From Labrys wisconsinensis (GTDB lineage: Bacteria; Pseudomonadota; Alphaproteobacteria; Rhizobiales; Labraceae): a stretch of 64,000 nucleotides of DNA. The notes under the pieces were generated by a model, which saw only the letters and a list, made by a program, of their open reading frames with translations, had not been told where the DNA came from and made no database searches. The stretch is from positions 186,001 through 250,000 of the forward strand of contig NZ_JAUSVX010000007.1 in assembly GCF_030814995.1 (NCBI RefSeq), in the 5' to 3' direction. Position 1 is the first letter of the stretch. Each line of letters starts with the position of its first letter. The translations under genes were made by a program, and so were the position numbers. Of the stretch, positions 36,934 to 45,637 are shown in pieces.

Positions 36934-37701
36934 TCACGCTCCCTGCCGGATCTGCTCCTTGAAGAAGCGCCGCGTCTCTTCGGCGATGACCTCCTTGTCG
37001 AAGTCGATGGTGGCGACGTGATAGGAATTGTCGAGCACGAGCTGGCGTCGGTCCTTCGCGCCGATCCCGATCAGGATGTCGCGCGCATTGGCCGGTGGCA
37101 CGACATGGTCCTCGGGCGAGACCATGACCAGCGTCGGGCAGACGACCCTTGAGAGGAGATCGCGGGTGACGTTCATCAGCGCGTAGATCTCCTTGATGGT
37201 CGGCACCGGGATCTCGCGATAGGCGACCTCGACCACCCCGGGGTCCTTCACGTCGTTGCCGACGCCGACGACGTAGTCCGGCGCGTCCTCGGCATAGGCG
37301 AGCGCCGCCAGGTCCGGCCCGCCGAAATAGAGGCAGGCGTTGATCGGCACCGCCGCCTTGATCCGGTCGGCATGCCGGGCAGCCATGTAGAGGGTGAGGC
37401 AGCCGCCCATGGAGAGGCCGGCCATGAAGATGGTGCTGCACCGCTCGCTCAATCGATCGAGGCCGTGCTCGAGCGAGCGGATCCAGTCCGCCGCCGTGGA
37501 CCTGGCCATGGCGGCCGGCGTGTCGCCATGGCCTGCGAGCCGCGGCGCGTGGACGGTCCAGCCCTCGGTGCGGTGGAGATGGTCGCCGAGGAAGCGCATG
37601 CCCGAGGTGGTGCCGGTATAGCCGTGCGACAGGAGCACGCCGATCTCGCTTCCTTCGAGCGTGAAGGGCTGGCCGCCCGCACGGTAGTCTTCGGGTGTCA
37701 T
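36934..37701 (-). CDS. Alpha/beta-hydrolase, Est30-type carboxylesterase
   Basis: A 255-residue cytosolic alpha/beta hydrolase. The oxyanion region is LLSHGYTGTTSGM near residue 24, the nucleophile elbow GLSMGG has Ser97, the acid is in SPEDHVVPP near residue 196, and the His is in SYHVATIDFDKE near residue 228. Spacing and length fit thermophile Est30-like carboxylesterases and monoacylglycerol lipases. The gene starts 28 bases downstream of the ABC permease gene, so it is probably in the importer operon and cleaves an ester in the imported molecule; this is inferred from context. Confidence 0.88.
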   Translation of the reverse strand: MTPEDYRAGGQPFTLEGSEIGVLLSHGYTGTTSGMRFLGDHLHRTEGWTVHAPRLAGHGDTPAAMARSTAADWIRSLEHGLDRLSERCSTIFMAGLSMGGCLTLYMAARHADRIKAAVPINACLYFGGPDLAALAYAEDAPDYVVGVGNDVKDPGVVEVAYREIPVPTIKEIYALMNVTRDLLSRVVCPTLVMVSPEDHVVPPANARDILIGIGAKDRRQLVLDNSYHVATIDFDKEVIAEETRRFFKEQIRQGA

Positions 37702-37729
37702 GGGGGCCTGCCTCCCGGTTCGGATGGAT

Positions 37730-38707
37730 TCAGCGTGTCTTGATGCCGTGGATGACGGCGGCGACGGCGATGACCGCGCCCTGGACGATCAGCTTGCCCG
37801 GCTCCTGGATGCCGAACACCGTCATCAGGGTCGACAGGAGCGCGAAGGCGACGACGCCGACGAAGGGACCGGCCACGCCGCCGCGCCCGCTGCCGAAGGT
37901 GACGCCGCCGAGGATGGTGGCGGCGATCGAGTTCATCATGAGCTCGGGCCCGAACTTGACGCTGCCGATGCCGAGCGCCGCGGTGAACAGCACCGCGCCG
38001 GCCGCGGTCAGCAAGCCCGACAGGGCGTGGGTGACGACGACGACGCGCGGCAGTGGCAGGCCGGAAAGCTCGGCCGCCCGCGGGTTGGAGCCGATGGCGG
38101 CGATGAAGCGGCCATAGATCAGGTAGCGCAGCAGCAGGGCGACCAGGATCGCCGCCGCCAGCCAGAGCAGGACCGGCACCGGCACGATATCGATATGGGC
38201 GTTGGAGATGGCGCGCAGCTCCACCGGCACCTTGCCCGGCGGCCGGCCGCTGGCCAGGAACAGCACCAGGCCGGTCAGGATGATCGAGACCGCCAGCGTG
38301 ACGATCACGGCGGAGGCGCGGACGACGGCGACCAGCACGCCGTTGACGAGCCCGACCACGAAGCCGATCGCCAGCGGGACCAGGATCAGCACCGCCGGCG
38401 GGCAGTCCGACAGCATGCCGGCGGTGATGACATAGTTGGTGAGGATGAAGATGCCGCCGATCGAAAGGTCGATCGAGCGCACGCGCATCACCAGCGACTG
38501 GCCGAGCACGGCAAAGCCCAGCGGGGCAGCCTGCCGGATGAAGGTGAGCAGCACCTGCGGCTTCATCAGGTTCGGGTTGGCCGCGGCCAGCGCGACGAGG
38601 ACGACGACGAGGACGATGTAGGACGGCGGAACGGCGAGGATGCGCCGGCCCCAGCGCCGTGGCGGCAGCGGGCTCGGCTCCGCGGAGGCTTCGGTCATCG
38701 CGCTCAT
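37730..38707 (-). CDS. CUT2-type sugar ABC transporter permease
   Basis: A 325-residue inner-membrane permease of the RbsC/BPD_transp_2 family with about 8-10 helices. The cytoplasmic coupling region is YGRFIAAIGSNPRAAELSGLP near residue 205, and the ion-channel-like LGGVTFGSGRGGVAGPFVG near residue 275. It pairs with the second permease, whose gene ends one base before this start. The two form the heterodimeric membrane channel for the ATPase and binding protein encoded upstream. In-frame ATG 38698 is an alternative start. Confidence 0.92.
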   Translation of the reverse strand: MSAMTEASAEPSPLPPRRWGRRILAVPPSYIVLVVVLVALAAANPNLMKPQVLLTFIRQAAPLGFAVLGQSLVMRVRSIDLSIGGIFILTNYVITAGMLSDCPPAVLILVPLAIGFVVGLVNGVLVAVVRASAVIVTLAVSIILTGLVLFLASGRPPGKVPVELRAISNAHIDIVPVPVLLWLAAAILVALLLRYLIYGRFIAAIGSNPRAAELSGLPLPRVVVVTHALSGLLTAAGAVLFTAALGIGSVKFGPELMMNSIAATILGGVTFGSGRGGVAGPFVGVVAFALLSTLMTVFGIQEPGKLIVQGAVIAVAAVIHGIKTR

Positions 38708-38708
38708 C

Positions 38709-39656
38709 TCAAAGCCCGATCGTCCTGCGCCGCTGGATGCAGACCACGGCGAGCAGCAGCGCGCCCTTGATCACCGTCTGCAGGAAGGCGGAGACGTTCA
38801 TGAGGTTCATGCCGTTGCCGATGACGCCGACGATCACGGCGCCGAGCATGGTGCCGACGAGGCTGCCCACGCCGCCGGACAGCGAGGTGCCCCCGAGCGC
38901 CACGGCCGTGATGGAATCGATGCCGAACACGGTGCCGACATTGGCGTCGCCCGAGGCGATGCGGCCGGCCAGGAAGACGCCGGCGCCGGCGGCGAAGAGC
39001 GAGGAGAGCATGTAGGCCAGGACGATGTCGCGCCGCACCGGGACGCCGTTGAGACCGGCGCTCGCCTGGTCGCCGCCGAGGGCGAAGAGGTGGAGCCCGA
39101 AGCGCGTGCGGTAGAGCAGCACGGCCGCCAGGCCGGAGAAGGCGACGATCCAAAGGATGGCGGCATGGACGCCGAGGATGTCGTCCGCCACCGCCAGCGA
39201 GACCCATGCCGGCGGGGTGCCGCCGGGGACGGGGCGGACCAGCAGCGCTGCGCCCTGCACCATGCTCATCGAGGCGAGCGTCATGATGATCGGATGCACG
39301 TTGAGCCAGGCGACGCCGATGCCGTTGACGGCCCCGACGGCTGCCGCGACGGCAAGGACGAGCAGGACCACCGCCCAGGACGGCAGGTCGAGCACGAGCA
39401 AGCCGGTGGTCAGGCTGATCAGCGCGCCGACCGAGAGGTCGAGGCCGCCGGCGATGATGACGAAGGTCTGGCCGACCGCGCTGATCAGCAGCGGCGCGAC
39501 CTGCGCCGCGACATTGGAGAGGTTGCCGGCCGTCACGAACAGCGGCGCCGACAGCGAGACGACCGCCACGACCACGACGAGGAAGCCGAGGACCAGGTAC
39601 CACGGCCCGGCGCGGGAATTCCTCTGCGCCGGCAGGATCGCGGAGAGAAAGATCAT
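38709..39656 (-). CDS. CUT2-type sugar ABC transporter permease
   Basis: The 315-residue RbsC-like permease has the family GQTFVIIAGGLDLSVGALISL motif near residue 62. The coupling-helix region is GLHLFALGGDQASAGLNGVPV near residue 190, and the C-terminal part has VALGGTSLSGGVGSLVGTMLGA. It is co-transcribed between the ATPase gene (10-base gap upstream) and the other permease gene (one-base gap downstream). Substrate identity is not readable from permeases; simple sugars, polyols and autoinducers are all known CUT2 cargo. Confidence 0.92.
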   Translation of the reverse strand: MIFLSAILPAQRNSRAGPWYLVLGFLVVVVAVVSLSAPLFVTAGNLSNVAAQVAPLLISAVGQTFVIIAGGLDLSVGALISLTTGLLVLDLPSWAVVLLVLAVAAAVGAVNGIGVAWLNVHPIIMTLASMSMVQGAALLVRPVPGGTPPAWVSLAVADDILGVHAAILWIVAFSGLAAVLLYRTRFGLHLFALGGDQASAGLNGVPVRRDIVLAYMLSSLFAAGAGVFLAGRIASGDANVGTVFGIDSITAVALGGTSLSGGVGSLVGTMLGAVIVGVIGNGMNLMNVSAFLQTVIKGALLLAVVCIQRRRTIGL

Positions 39657-39666
39657 GGCCGGCTCC

Positions 39667-41178
39667 TCATGCCGCCTGCCGCGAGCCGATGGCGGCGTGC
39701 AGGATCCGGTGCTCGGTCGCCTCCGCCGCCGGCATCTCGGCGACGACGCCGCCGCCGTGCACCACCAGCAGCCGGTCGCACAGGCCGATCAGCTCCGGCA
39801 TCTCGCGCGACAGCACCAGCACGGCGCCGCCGTCCCGGGTAAAGCCGCGCAGCAGCTTGTAGACCTCGCTCTTGGCGCCGACGTCGACCCCGCGGGTCGG
39901 CTCCTCGACCACGAGCAGGTCCGCCCCCGAGGACAGCCAGCGGCCGATCAGCACCTTCTGCTGGTTGCCGCCGGAGAGGGCGCCGACCAGCACCTGGGTG
40001 CTGCGCGCCCGCACGTTCATCCGGCGCATCATCGATTCGATCGCGGCGCGCGTATCGGGCGCGCGGGCCCAGAACGGGCGGCCGGTCTGCACCCCGAGCG
40101 CCACGTTCTCGGCGATGCCGAGGTCGAGGAACAGGCCCTCGCCCTTGCGGTCCTCCGGCACGAAGCCGATGCCCTGCGCCAGGGCGGCGGCGACCGAGGC
40201 GTCGGCGGGCAGGTCGACGGCGCCGCCCCGCCGGTCGAACTTGGCGATGCGTCCCGAGCGGCGCGGGATGATGCCGGCAATGGCGCGGGCGATGTCGCGC
40301 TGGCCCTGGCCCTCGAGGCCGGCGAGGCCGACGATCTCGCCGCGAGCCAAGGTGAAGCCGACGGGCCGGCCCTGGGCGCCGGCGACGAGCGCCTCGACGG
40401 CGAGGCAGGGCGGCCCGGGCTCCCGCCCCCGCCCGGGATAGAAGTCGGACAGCTCTCGGCCGACCATCAGGGCGACGAGCCCGTGCTCGTCGATGGCGGC
40501 CGTCGACCGGGTGGCGACGTGCCGGCCATCCTTGAGGACCGTGACCGTGTCGCACATGTCGAAGATCTCCCGCAGCCGGTGCGAGATGTAGAGGATGGTC
40601 TTGCCCGCGGCCCGCAGCCCAAGGATGACGCGACGCAGCTTGTCGACATCGGCCGTGTTGAGCGCCGCCGTCGGTTCGTCGAAGATGAAGACCCGGGCAT
40701 CGGCGGAGATGCCCTTGGCGATCTCGACCATCTGCTGCTCGGCGACGGTGAGATGGCGCACCAGCCCGTCGGGATCGAGCGCGCAGCCCAGCCGCGCCAG
40801 GGCGGCGCGCGCGCCCTCGCGCAGGGCACGGGCGTCGACTCCGCCCCAGCGCCCCCGCGGCTCGCGGCCGAGGAAGATGCTTTCCGCCACCGTCAGGTTG
40901 GGGATCAGGGTGAACTCCTGGAACACCGTGGAGACGCCGGCGCGCACGGCATCGGCCGGCGCGTGGAAATCCACCCTTTGTCCGGAGAGCCGCACCTCGC
41001 CGGCATCGGCGCGCACCACCCCGGCGAGGATCTTCATCAGCGTCGACTTGCCGGCGCCGTTCTCGCCGGTGACGGCATGGACCGAGCCGGCGGCGACGGC
41101 GAGGGAGACCCTGTCGAGGGCCTGCGTCCCGGCAAAGCTGCGGGATACGCCGGCGATATCGATCATGCTCGTGGTCAT
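39667..41178 (-). CDS. Sugar ABC transporter ATPase with two nucleotide-binding domains
   Basis: A 503-residue RbsA/XylG-type protein with fused ATPase domains. Domain 1 has Walker A TGENGAGKSTLMK near residue 37, a weak signature (TVAEQQMVEIAKG) and Walker B VFIFDEPTAALN. Domain 2 has a degenerate Walker A (GLEGQGQRDIARAIAG), a clear signature LSGGNQQKVLIGRWL and Walker B LLVVEEPTRGVDVG. An asymmetric pair like this is normal in CUT2 importers. It powers uptake through the two permeases encoded downstream. Confidence 0.94.
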   Translation of the reverse strand: MTTSMIDIAGVSRSFAGTQALDRVSLAVAAGSVHAVTGENGAGKSTLMKILAGVVRADAGEVRLSGQRVDFHAPADAVRAGVSTVFQEFTLIPNLTVAESIFLGREPRGRWGGVDARALREGARAALARLGCALDPDGLVRHLTVAEQQMVEIAKGISADARVFIFDEPTAALNTADVDKLRRVILGLRAAGKTILYISHRLREIFDMCDTVTVLKDGRHVATRSTAAIDEHGLVALMVGRELSDFYPGRGREPGPPCLAVEALVAGAQGRPVGFTLARGEIVGLAGLEGQGQRDIARAIAGIIPRRSGRIAKFDRRGGAVDLPADASVAAALAQGIGFVPEDRKGEGLFLDLGIAENVALGVQTGRPFWARAPDTRAAIESMMRRMNVRARSTQVLVGALSGGNQQKVLIGRWLSSGADLLVVEEPTRGVDVGAKSEVYKLLRGFTRDGGAVLVLSREMPELIGLCDRLLVVHGGGVVAEMPAAEATEHRILHAAIGSRQAA

Positions 41179-41237
41179 CTGGCCCCTCCCCGCGAACCGG
41201 GCAGGACGCGCGACAGCCCGCGCGCCCTGCGCGCCGG

Positions 41238-42317
41238 CTATTTCTTCACGCCGTAGTATTCCTGCTTCTTCTCGTCCGAGAGCGCGGTCGGGAACCAGTA
41301 GGCGTCGGAAAGGTCGTCGCGGATATACTGGTTGCGCTTGTCGACCGTGATCGGCTCGGGGTTGTAGACGTAGCGCTTGTAGAGTTGCTTGCCTTCCAGC
41401 AGCGCCACCGCCGCGCGCACGCCGGCCGCGCCTTGCTCCGGCCCGTATTCGGGCGCGATCGAGGTCAGGTCCTTGTCGCGCCAGAGCTTGAAGAAGCCGT
41501 TGTTGCCCTCGCCGGTGATCGGCGGAATCTTCGCGCCGTACTGCTCGAAGACGTCGACGCAGGCGCGCGCCATGTCGGCGCCCGAGGACCAGATGCCCTG
41601 CACGTCGGGATTGTTGAGATAGAAGGTCTCGCAGAGCTTCTTGCCGCCGTCATATTCCCAGTTGCCGTAGTCCTCGGCGGCGATCTTGATGTCGGTGCCC
41701 TTCAGCGCCTCGACCAGGCCCTTGTAGCGGTTGATGTCCTCGGGATGGGACGGCACGCCGCGCAGCACCCAGATGCTGCCCTTGCCACCGAGCTGCCTGA
41801 CCAGGAAGTCGCCCATCACCTTGCCGAAATAGACGCCGCCGCCCTGCAGATCGACGGTATAGGCGTCGGTCTCGGTGAGGCCGGTGTGGACGATCACCGG
41901 AATGCCCGCCGCCACCGCCTTCCTGATGCCGGCATCGGCCGAGGTCGGGGTCAGCGGCGTCACGATCAGCGCGTCGACATGCTGGGCGATCAGGTCCTCG
42001 ATGTCGGCGACCTGCTTGGTCTGGCTGAGATCGGCGTTGCGGAACAGGAACTGGCCGATGCTCGGGTTGCGTGCAGCCTCGGCCTCCGCGTCGTGGGCCA
42101 TCTGGATCGTCCAGGTGTTGCTGAGGCCGAAATGGCTCATGCCGATCTTCCAGGGCGGCGCCTTCTTGAAGGCATCCGGCTTGGTCAGCGGATTGTCTCC
42201 CTCGCGCGGCACCACGCCGTTCATCAGGTGCACGTCCTCGGCAAAGGCGGCCGGGCCGCCGAACAGGACGCATGCCGCGAGCACGGCCCGGCACGCCATC
42301 TTGGCAAGTGGCTGCAT
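41238..42317 (-). CDS. Periplasmic sugar-type ABC substrate-binding protein
   Basis: The 359-residue protein has a signal peptide (ending GGPAAFAEDVH near residue 26). Two periplasmic-binding type I lobes follow: KIGMSHFGLSNTWTIQMAHDA near residue 57, LFRNADLSQTKQVADIEDLI, TPLTPTSADAGIRKAVAAGIPVIV and GIWSSGADMARACVDVFEQYG. This is the RbsB/CUT2 family pattern. Trp and Asn residues in the first lobe could stack on a sugar ring. It is the first gene of the importer operon, which explains its distance from the ATPase gene (59 bases) and the divergent control region ahead of it. Confidence 0.92.
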   Translation of the reverse strand: MQPLAKMACRAVLAACVLFGGPAAFAEDVHLMNGVVPREGDNPLTKPDAFKKAPPWKIGMSHFGLSNTWTIQMAHDAEAEAARNPSIGQFLFRNADLSQTKQVADIEDLIAQHVDALIVTPLTPTSADAGIRKAVAAGIPVIVHTGLTETDAYTVDLQGGGVYFGKVMGDFLVRQLGGKGSIWVLRGVPSHPEDINRYKGLVEALKGTDIKIAAEDYGNWEYDGGKKLCETFYLNNPDVQGIWSSGADMARACVDVFEQYGAKIPPITGEGNNGFFKLWRDKDLTSIAPEYGPEQGAAGVRAAVALLEGKQLYKRYVYNPEPITVDKRNQYIRDDLSDAYWFPTALSDEKKQEYYGVKK

Positions 42318-42667
42318 CGATTTCCCTCCCTTTTTTGCACAAGCCTCTCCCGCCGCCCGAAGCGGGCGGTACGGCTTGTCCGGTTCTTTTGCGTTCCGCG
42401 TCCGCGGTGGCGGACGACGACCCCTCCCGCGCAGCTGCAGGCGGCCTTGCCCGGCCGGCGCTGCGCCGCTCCTGCCCGTGCCGCGTTCCGGCGGCCCGTT
42501 GCCACCTAGAATGATCGAGCCGATGCGCCTGTCAATAGTTATTCATGTTGAATGATTATTTCTCCGGCGCTTGCCCGGCCCGTCCGGCCTTGGCATGCTC
42601 ACGGTGCCGCGCGCCGGGCTCGACCCCGACGCGTCCGAGAGGCGGGGAACGACCAGGACTCGACAGC
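42318..42667. promoter_or_regulatory. Divergent control region between the ABC importer operon and the SGNH hydrolase gene
   Basis: About 350 bases without a gene, placed where both divergent promoters must lie. The part at 42530-42565 is conspicuously AT-rich and contains a near-perfect palindrome. An in-frame extension of the SGNH gene back to 42545 is rejected because it has no ribosome site and would begin inside the palindrome. Confidence 0.6.
42534..42560. promoter_or_regulatory. AT-rich palindrome, candidate operator of the ROK regulator
   Basis: Arms AATAGTTATTCA (42534-42545) and TGAATGATTATT (42549-42560) match at ten of twelve positions around TGT, with a perfect ATTCA/TGAAT core. 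The AT content stands out from a roughly 70% GC background. It lies 217 bases from the importer start and 108 from the SGNH start, a suitable place for an operator controlling both arms. Confidence 0.6.
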
Positions 42668-43321
42668 ATGCGCTCGGTACTTTGCTACGGCGACTCCAAC
42701 ACCCACGGGCAGATCCCGGGCAAAGGACCGCTCGACCGCTACGGCCCGGCCGTGCGCTGGCCGGGCGTGCTGCGCGCCCAGCTCGGCCCGGGCTGGTACG
42801 TCGTCGAGGAAGGTCTCAGCGGTCGCACCACGGTGCACGACGACCCGATCGAGGGCGCGCACAAGAACGGCCGGACCTATCTGCGCCCCTGCCTGCAGAG
42901 CCACGCCACGCTCGACCTCGTCATCATCATGCTCGGCACCAACGACCTGAAGATCCGCTTCAACAAGCCGCCGTCCGAGGTGGCGATGGGCATGGGCTGC
43001 CTCGTCCACGACATCAAGGAACTGGCGCCGGGGCCGGGCGGCACCATGCCGGAGATCATGCTCGTCGCGCCACCGCCGATGCTCGACGACATCAAGGAAT
43101 GGGAATCGATCTTCTCGGGCGCGCAGGCCAAATCGCACCGGCTGGCGCTGGAGTTCGAGATCATCGCGGATTCGCTGGAGGTGCACTTCTTCGACGCCGG
43201 CCAGGTCGCCCGCTGCAGCGAGGCGGACGGCTTCCATCTCGACGCCGCGGCGCACGACGCGCTCGGCCGGGCGCTGGCCCGGGAGGTCGAAGCAATCGGC
43301 TGGTCGCATGAGAAGGGCTGA
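42668..43321 (+). CDS. SGNH/GDSL-family hydrolase (arylesterase-like)
   Basis: The 217-residue protein has no signal peptide, so it is cytosolic. SGNH blocks are clear: VLCYGDSNTHGQ (block I, nucleophile Ser near residue 9), the GLSGRTT region with the block II Gly, MLGTNDLKIRF (block III Asn) and EADGFHLDAAAHDALGRAL (block V Asp and His). The MRSVLCYGDSN start resembles bacterial arylesterases of this family. It is divergent from the importer, and followed by the ROK regulator; likely a second esterase or deacetylase acting on the imported compound. Confidence 0.9.
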   Translation: MRSVLCYGDSNTHGQIPGKGPLDRYGPAVRWPGVLRAQLGPGWYVVEEGLSGRTTVHDDPIEGAHKNGRTYLRPCLQSHATLDLVIIMLGTNDLKIRFNKPPSEVAMGMGCLVHDIKELAPGPGGTMPEIMLVAPPPMLDDIKEWESIFSGAQAKSHRLALEFEIIADSLEVHFFDAGQVARCSEADGFHLDAAAHDALGRALAREVEAIGWSHEKG

Positions 43322-43401
43322 GCCGACAGCGGGCGGAGCCGTGCCCGCGACGGAGCCCGGCTGCGGCCGGGGCAGGCAGCGCGGCGGTCGAGGGCTTGCC
43401 C

Positions 43402-44502
43402 GTGCCTGACATGCGCTTTGCGCCACCCAACCCGCTGCGGATCGCCGACCGGGCGAGCGGGCTCAATGCCTTGAGCGTGCGCAGCTACAACGAGAGGCTC
43501 GTCCTCTCCCTGCTGTTGCAGAACCAGGACATCTCGCGGATGGAGATCGGCGAACGCACGGGCCTGTCGGCCCAGGCGGTCTCCGTCATCGTCCGCTCGC
43601 TCGAGCAGGAGGGCCTGGTCGCCAAGGGCGAGGCCCAGCGCGGACGCGTCGGGCCGCCGACCTTTCCCGTGTCGCTCAACCCCGGCGGCGCCTATGCGGT
43701 CGGCGTCAGCTTCGGCTTCCGCAGAACCGAGGTCGTGCTGATCGACTTCGTCGGCCGGCTCCGGTTCCAGACGGTGCTCGCGTCGACCCTGCTGGACGCC
43801 TGCGACGACGGCACAGCGTTGCTCGGCGCCGTCACGCAAGCGGCCGCCGCCCTGCCGCCCGACCTGCGGGGGCGCATCGCCGGGATCGGGCTGGCGATCC
43901 CCGAGGGCCAGGCGCCCGCCGATGCCTCGACGAACGGCGGCACGGGCCTCGCCGAGCTGCGCCGCCGCATCGAGCAGGCGCTGGGCCTGCCGGTCTTCGT
44001 CCAGAACGACATCACCGCGGCGGCGGGGGCCGAGAGCCTGTTCGGCGTGGCAAGATCGCTGAACGACTATCTCTTCTTCTATCTCGGCGCCCGCCTGCAC
44101 AGCCGCCTGATCCTCAATCACCAGATCTATCACGGCAATTCGGGCCTGAGCTTCGAGGTCGGCGTCCTCAACCTCGAGCGCGAGCTCGCGCGCGCCGGCG
44201 GCCCGACGGACACGCTCTGGGAGCGCGCGTCGGACTGGCCGGACCTCGGCAGCGTCTTCGAGGCCTGGCGCGAGAGCTGCACGGAGCGGCTGCGTCAGTC
44301 GATCGCCGCCCTGTCGCAGTTCGTCGAGGTCCGGACCATCGTCCTGTCCTCGTTCATTCCGGCCGCGGTCTGTCGGCTGCTCTGCGACGACCTGAAGCAG
44401 GCGCTGCCTGACATCGAGGCTCTGGCCAGCAGCGTCGGCAACCGGCCCAAGGCTGTCGGCGCGGCCAGCCTGCCTTTCAGCTCGCGCTTCATGGTGGAGT
44501 GA
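43402..44502 (+). CDS. ROK-family transcriptional regulator lacking the zinc motif
   Basis: A 366-residue protein. The N-terminal winged helix-turn-helix (about residues 20-80; EIGERTGLSAQAVSVIVRS) is followed by a ROK sugar-kinase-like domain. VFVQNDITAAAGAESLFG near residue 195 and FYLGARLHSRLILNHQIYHG are recognisable ROK segments. The cysteine cluster CxCGxxGCxE normally found after the GExGH motif is absent; the region reads SGLSFEVGVLNLERELARAG with no cysteines. Such proteins repress sugar genes until an inducer binds. The GTG at 43402 has GAGGG upstream; ATG 43411 and TTG 43396 are alternatives. Confidence 0.82.
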   Translation: MPDMRFAPPNPLRIADRASGLNALSVRSYNERLVLSLLLQNQDISRMEIGERTGLSAQAVSVIVRSLEQEGLVAKGEAQRGRVGPPTFPVSLNPGGAYAVGVSFGFRRTEVVLIDFVGRLRFQTVLASTLLDACDDGTALLGAVTQAAAALPPDLRGRIAGIGLAIPEGQAPADASTNGGTGLAELRRRIEQALGLPVFVQNDITAAAGAESLFGVARSLNDYLFFYLGARLHSRLILNHQIYHGNSGLSFEVGVLNLERELARAGGPTDTLWERASDWPDLGSVFEAWRESCTERLRQSIAALSQFVEVRTIVLSSFIPAAVCRLLCDDLKQALPDIEALASSVGNRPKAVGAASLPFSSRFMVE

Positions 44503-44639
44503 GACGTCAGTGGCAGCCCTCCGGGTACGCTTTCTTCACGCTCTCCTGGCAGACTCACCGGGCATCCCGCCGCGAAACCCGTTGCGGCGGGGCCGTGTTC
44601 CGGCTCGCGTCATCGTGGCGCGGGCGGTCGAAGAGTCCC

Positions 44640-44873
44640 ATGTCGAGCGCCGAGTCCCCGCCCCCGAACGTCCCCCTGGTTCTCGCCGAGGACGGGCTGG
44701 ATTTCGTGGTGGGCCAGGACAAGGCCGGCCGCTGGCTGGCGCTGGAGATCCATGGCCGCGCCGGCGGCATCTTCGCCAGCCGTGACGCCGCCCTGCACTA
44801 CGCGCTGATGGAGACCGGCCACAGGCCGGAGGCGGTTCGTCTCGCCACCGATCCCGTCGAGCTGCAGATCTGA
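44640..44873 (+). CDS. Small conserved protein, paralogue of the 47070-47303 product
   Basis: The 77-residue cytosolic protein has no signal peptide or membrane segment. It shares with the second copy the core FVVGQDKAGRWLALEIHGRA, the GGIFASRDAALHYALMETGH segment and RPEAVRLATDPVELQI. The pattern suggests a compact alpha/beta domain. I do not recognise a functional name. It ends 26 bases before the convergent membrane paralogue 3, and the two copies lie about 2.4 kb apart, flanking that membrane protein and a DUF4118 protein. Confidence 0.78.
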   Translation: MSSAESPPPNVPLVLAEDGLDFVVGQDKAGRWLALEIHGRAGGIFASRDAALHYALMETGHRPEAVRLATDPVELQI

Positions 44874-44899
44874 GGGCGCCGACAGGCGATCGCCGCCGC

Positions 44900-45637
44900 T
44901 CAGTCGAACACGCGCACGAGCTGGTCGAGGTCGATCCCTTCCTTGGCCGCGCGCAGCTCGTAATAGACGACGGTGACGAGAACCGAGCCGAGGGCGCCCC
45001 ACACCGCGCCGAGCCCGTAGCTCGCCCAGATCGCCGCCATGCCGCCGCCGATGGCGGCGGCAACCAGACGCAGCACCAACCCCGCCACCCACGCACCGAC
45101 GATGAAGATCAGGAACAGCACGAAGATCTTCAGGCGGGCGCCCCTGGTCAGCTCGGCGCTGCGTCCCAGGCTCCGGATCGGACCGAGCCGCTCGACGACG
45201 CAGGCCGGCACCGTGACGCACCAGAAGATCGCGAGGATGAAGAACGGAATGACGAAAACCAGAAAGCCGAGCATCAGCCCGAGGGCCGAGAGCACCGCCG
45301 CCCCGATCAGCGGCAAGACCCGCCCGAGGCATTTCTCCAGCGATTCGGCGAGGGTGAAGCGCTGCCCGCGCATCTCCTGGAACGCGCCGTAGACGCTGGC
45401 GCCTTGCGCGAGGAAGTAGAGGAAGAATTGCAGGAGGCCGGCAAGCAGCCAGACGTACCAGGGCACCGACCTCGGATCCGCCACGACAAGGCCGGGCAGC
45501 AGGACAGGCAGGGCCGGAACCGCCGCCAGGGCGATGAACCGCCCCGCCCCGCTCTTGAACACGTCCGTGGTCCGCGCCAGCACCGCGCCGATGCTGAACT
45601 CGCGCGACGCGCTGCCGCGATAGGCCATATCGGTCAT
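44900..45637 (-). CDS. Multispanning membrane protein, paralogue family copy 3
   Basis: A 245-residue membrane protein with about six hydrophobic segments, related to the tandem pair at 34104-35609. The markers are YGAFQEMRGQRFTLAESLEKC, VTVPACVVERLGPIRSLGRS, ELTRGARLKIFVLFL and the C-terminal AAKEGIDLDQLVRVFD. It starts MTDMAYRGSAS like copy 2. It is transcribed alone toward the small protein gene at 44640. Function unknown; conservation of the hydrophilic C-terminal tail in all three copies is the main clue. Confidence 0.82.
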   Translation of the reverse strand: MTDMAYRGSASREFSIGAVLARTTDVFKSGAGRFIALAAVPALPVLLPGLVVADPRSVPWYVWLLAGLLQFFLYFLAQGASVYGAFQEMRGQRFTLAESLEKCLGRVLPLIGAAVLSALGLMLGFLVFVIPFFILAIFWCVTVPACVVERLGPIRSLGRSAELTRGARLKIFVLFLIFIVGAWVAGLVLRLVAAAIGGGMAAIWASYGLGAVWGALGSVLVTVVYYELRAAKEGIDLDQLVRVFD

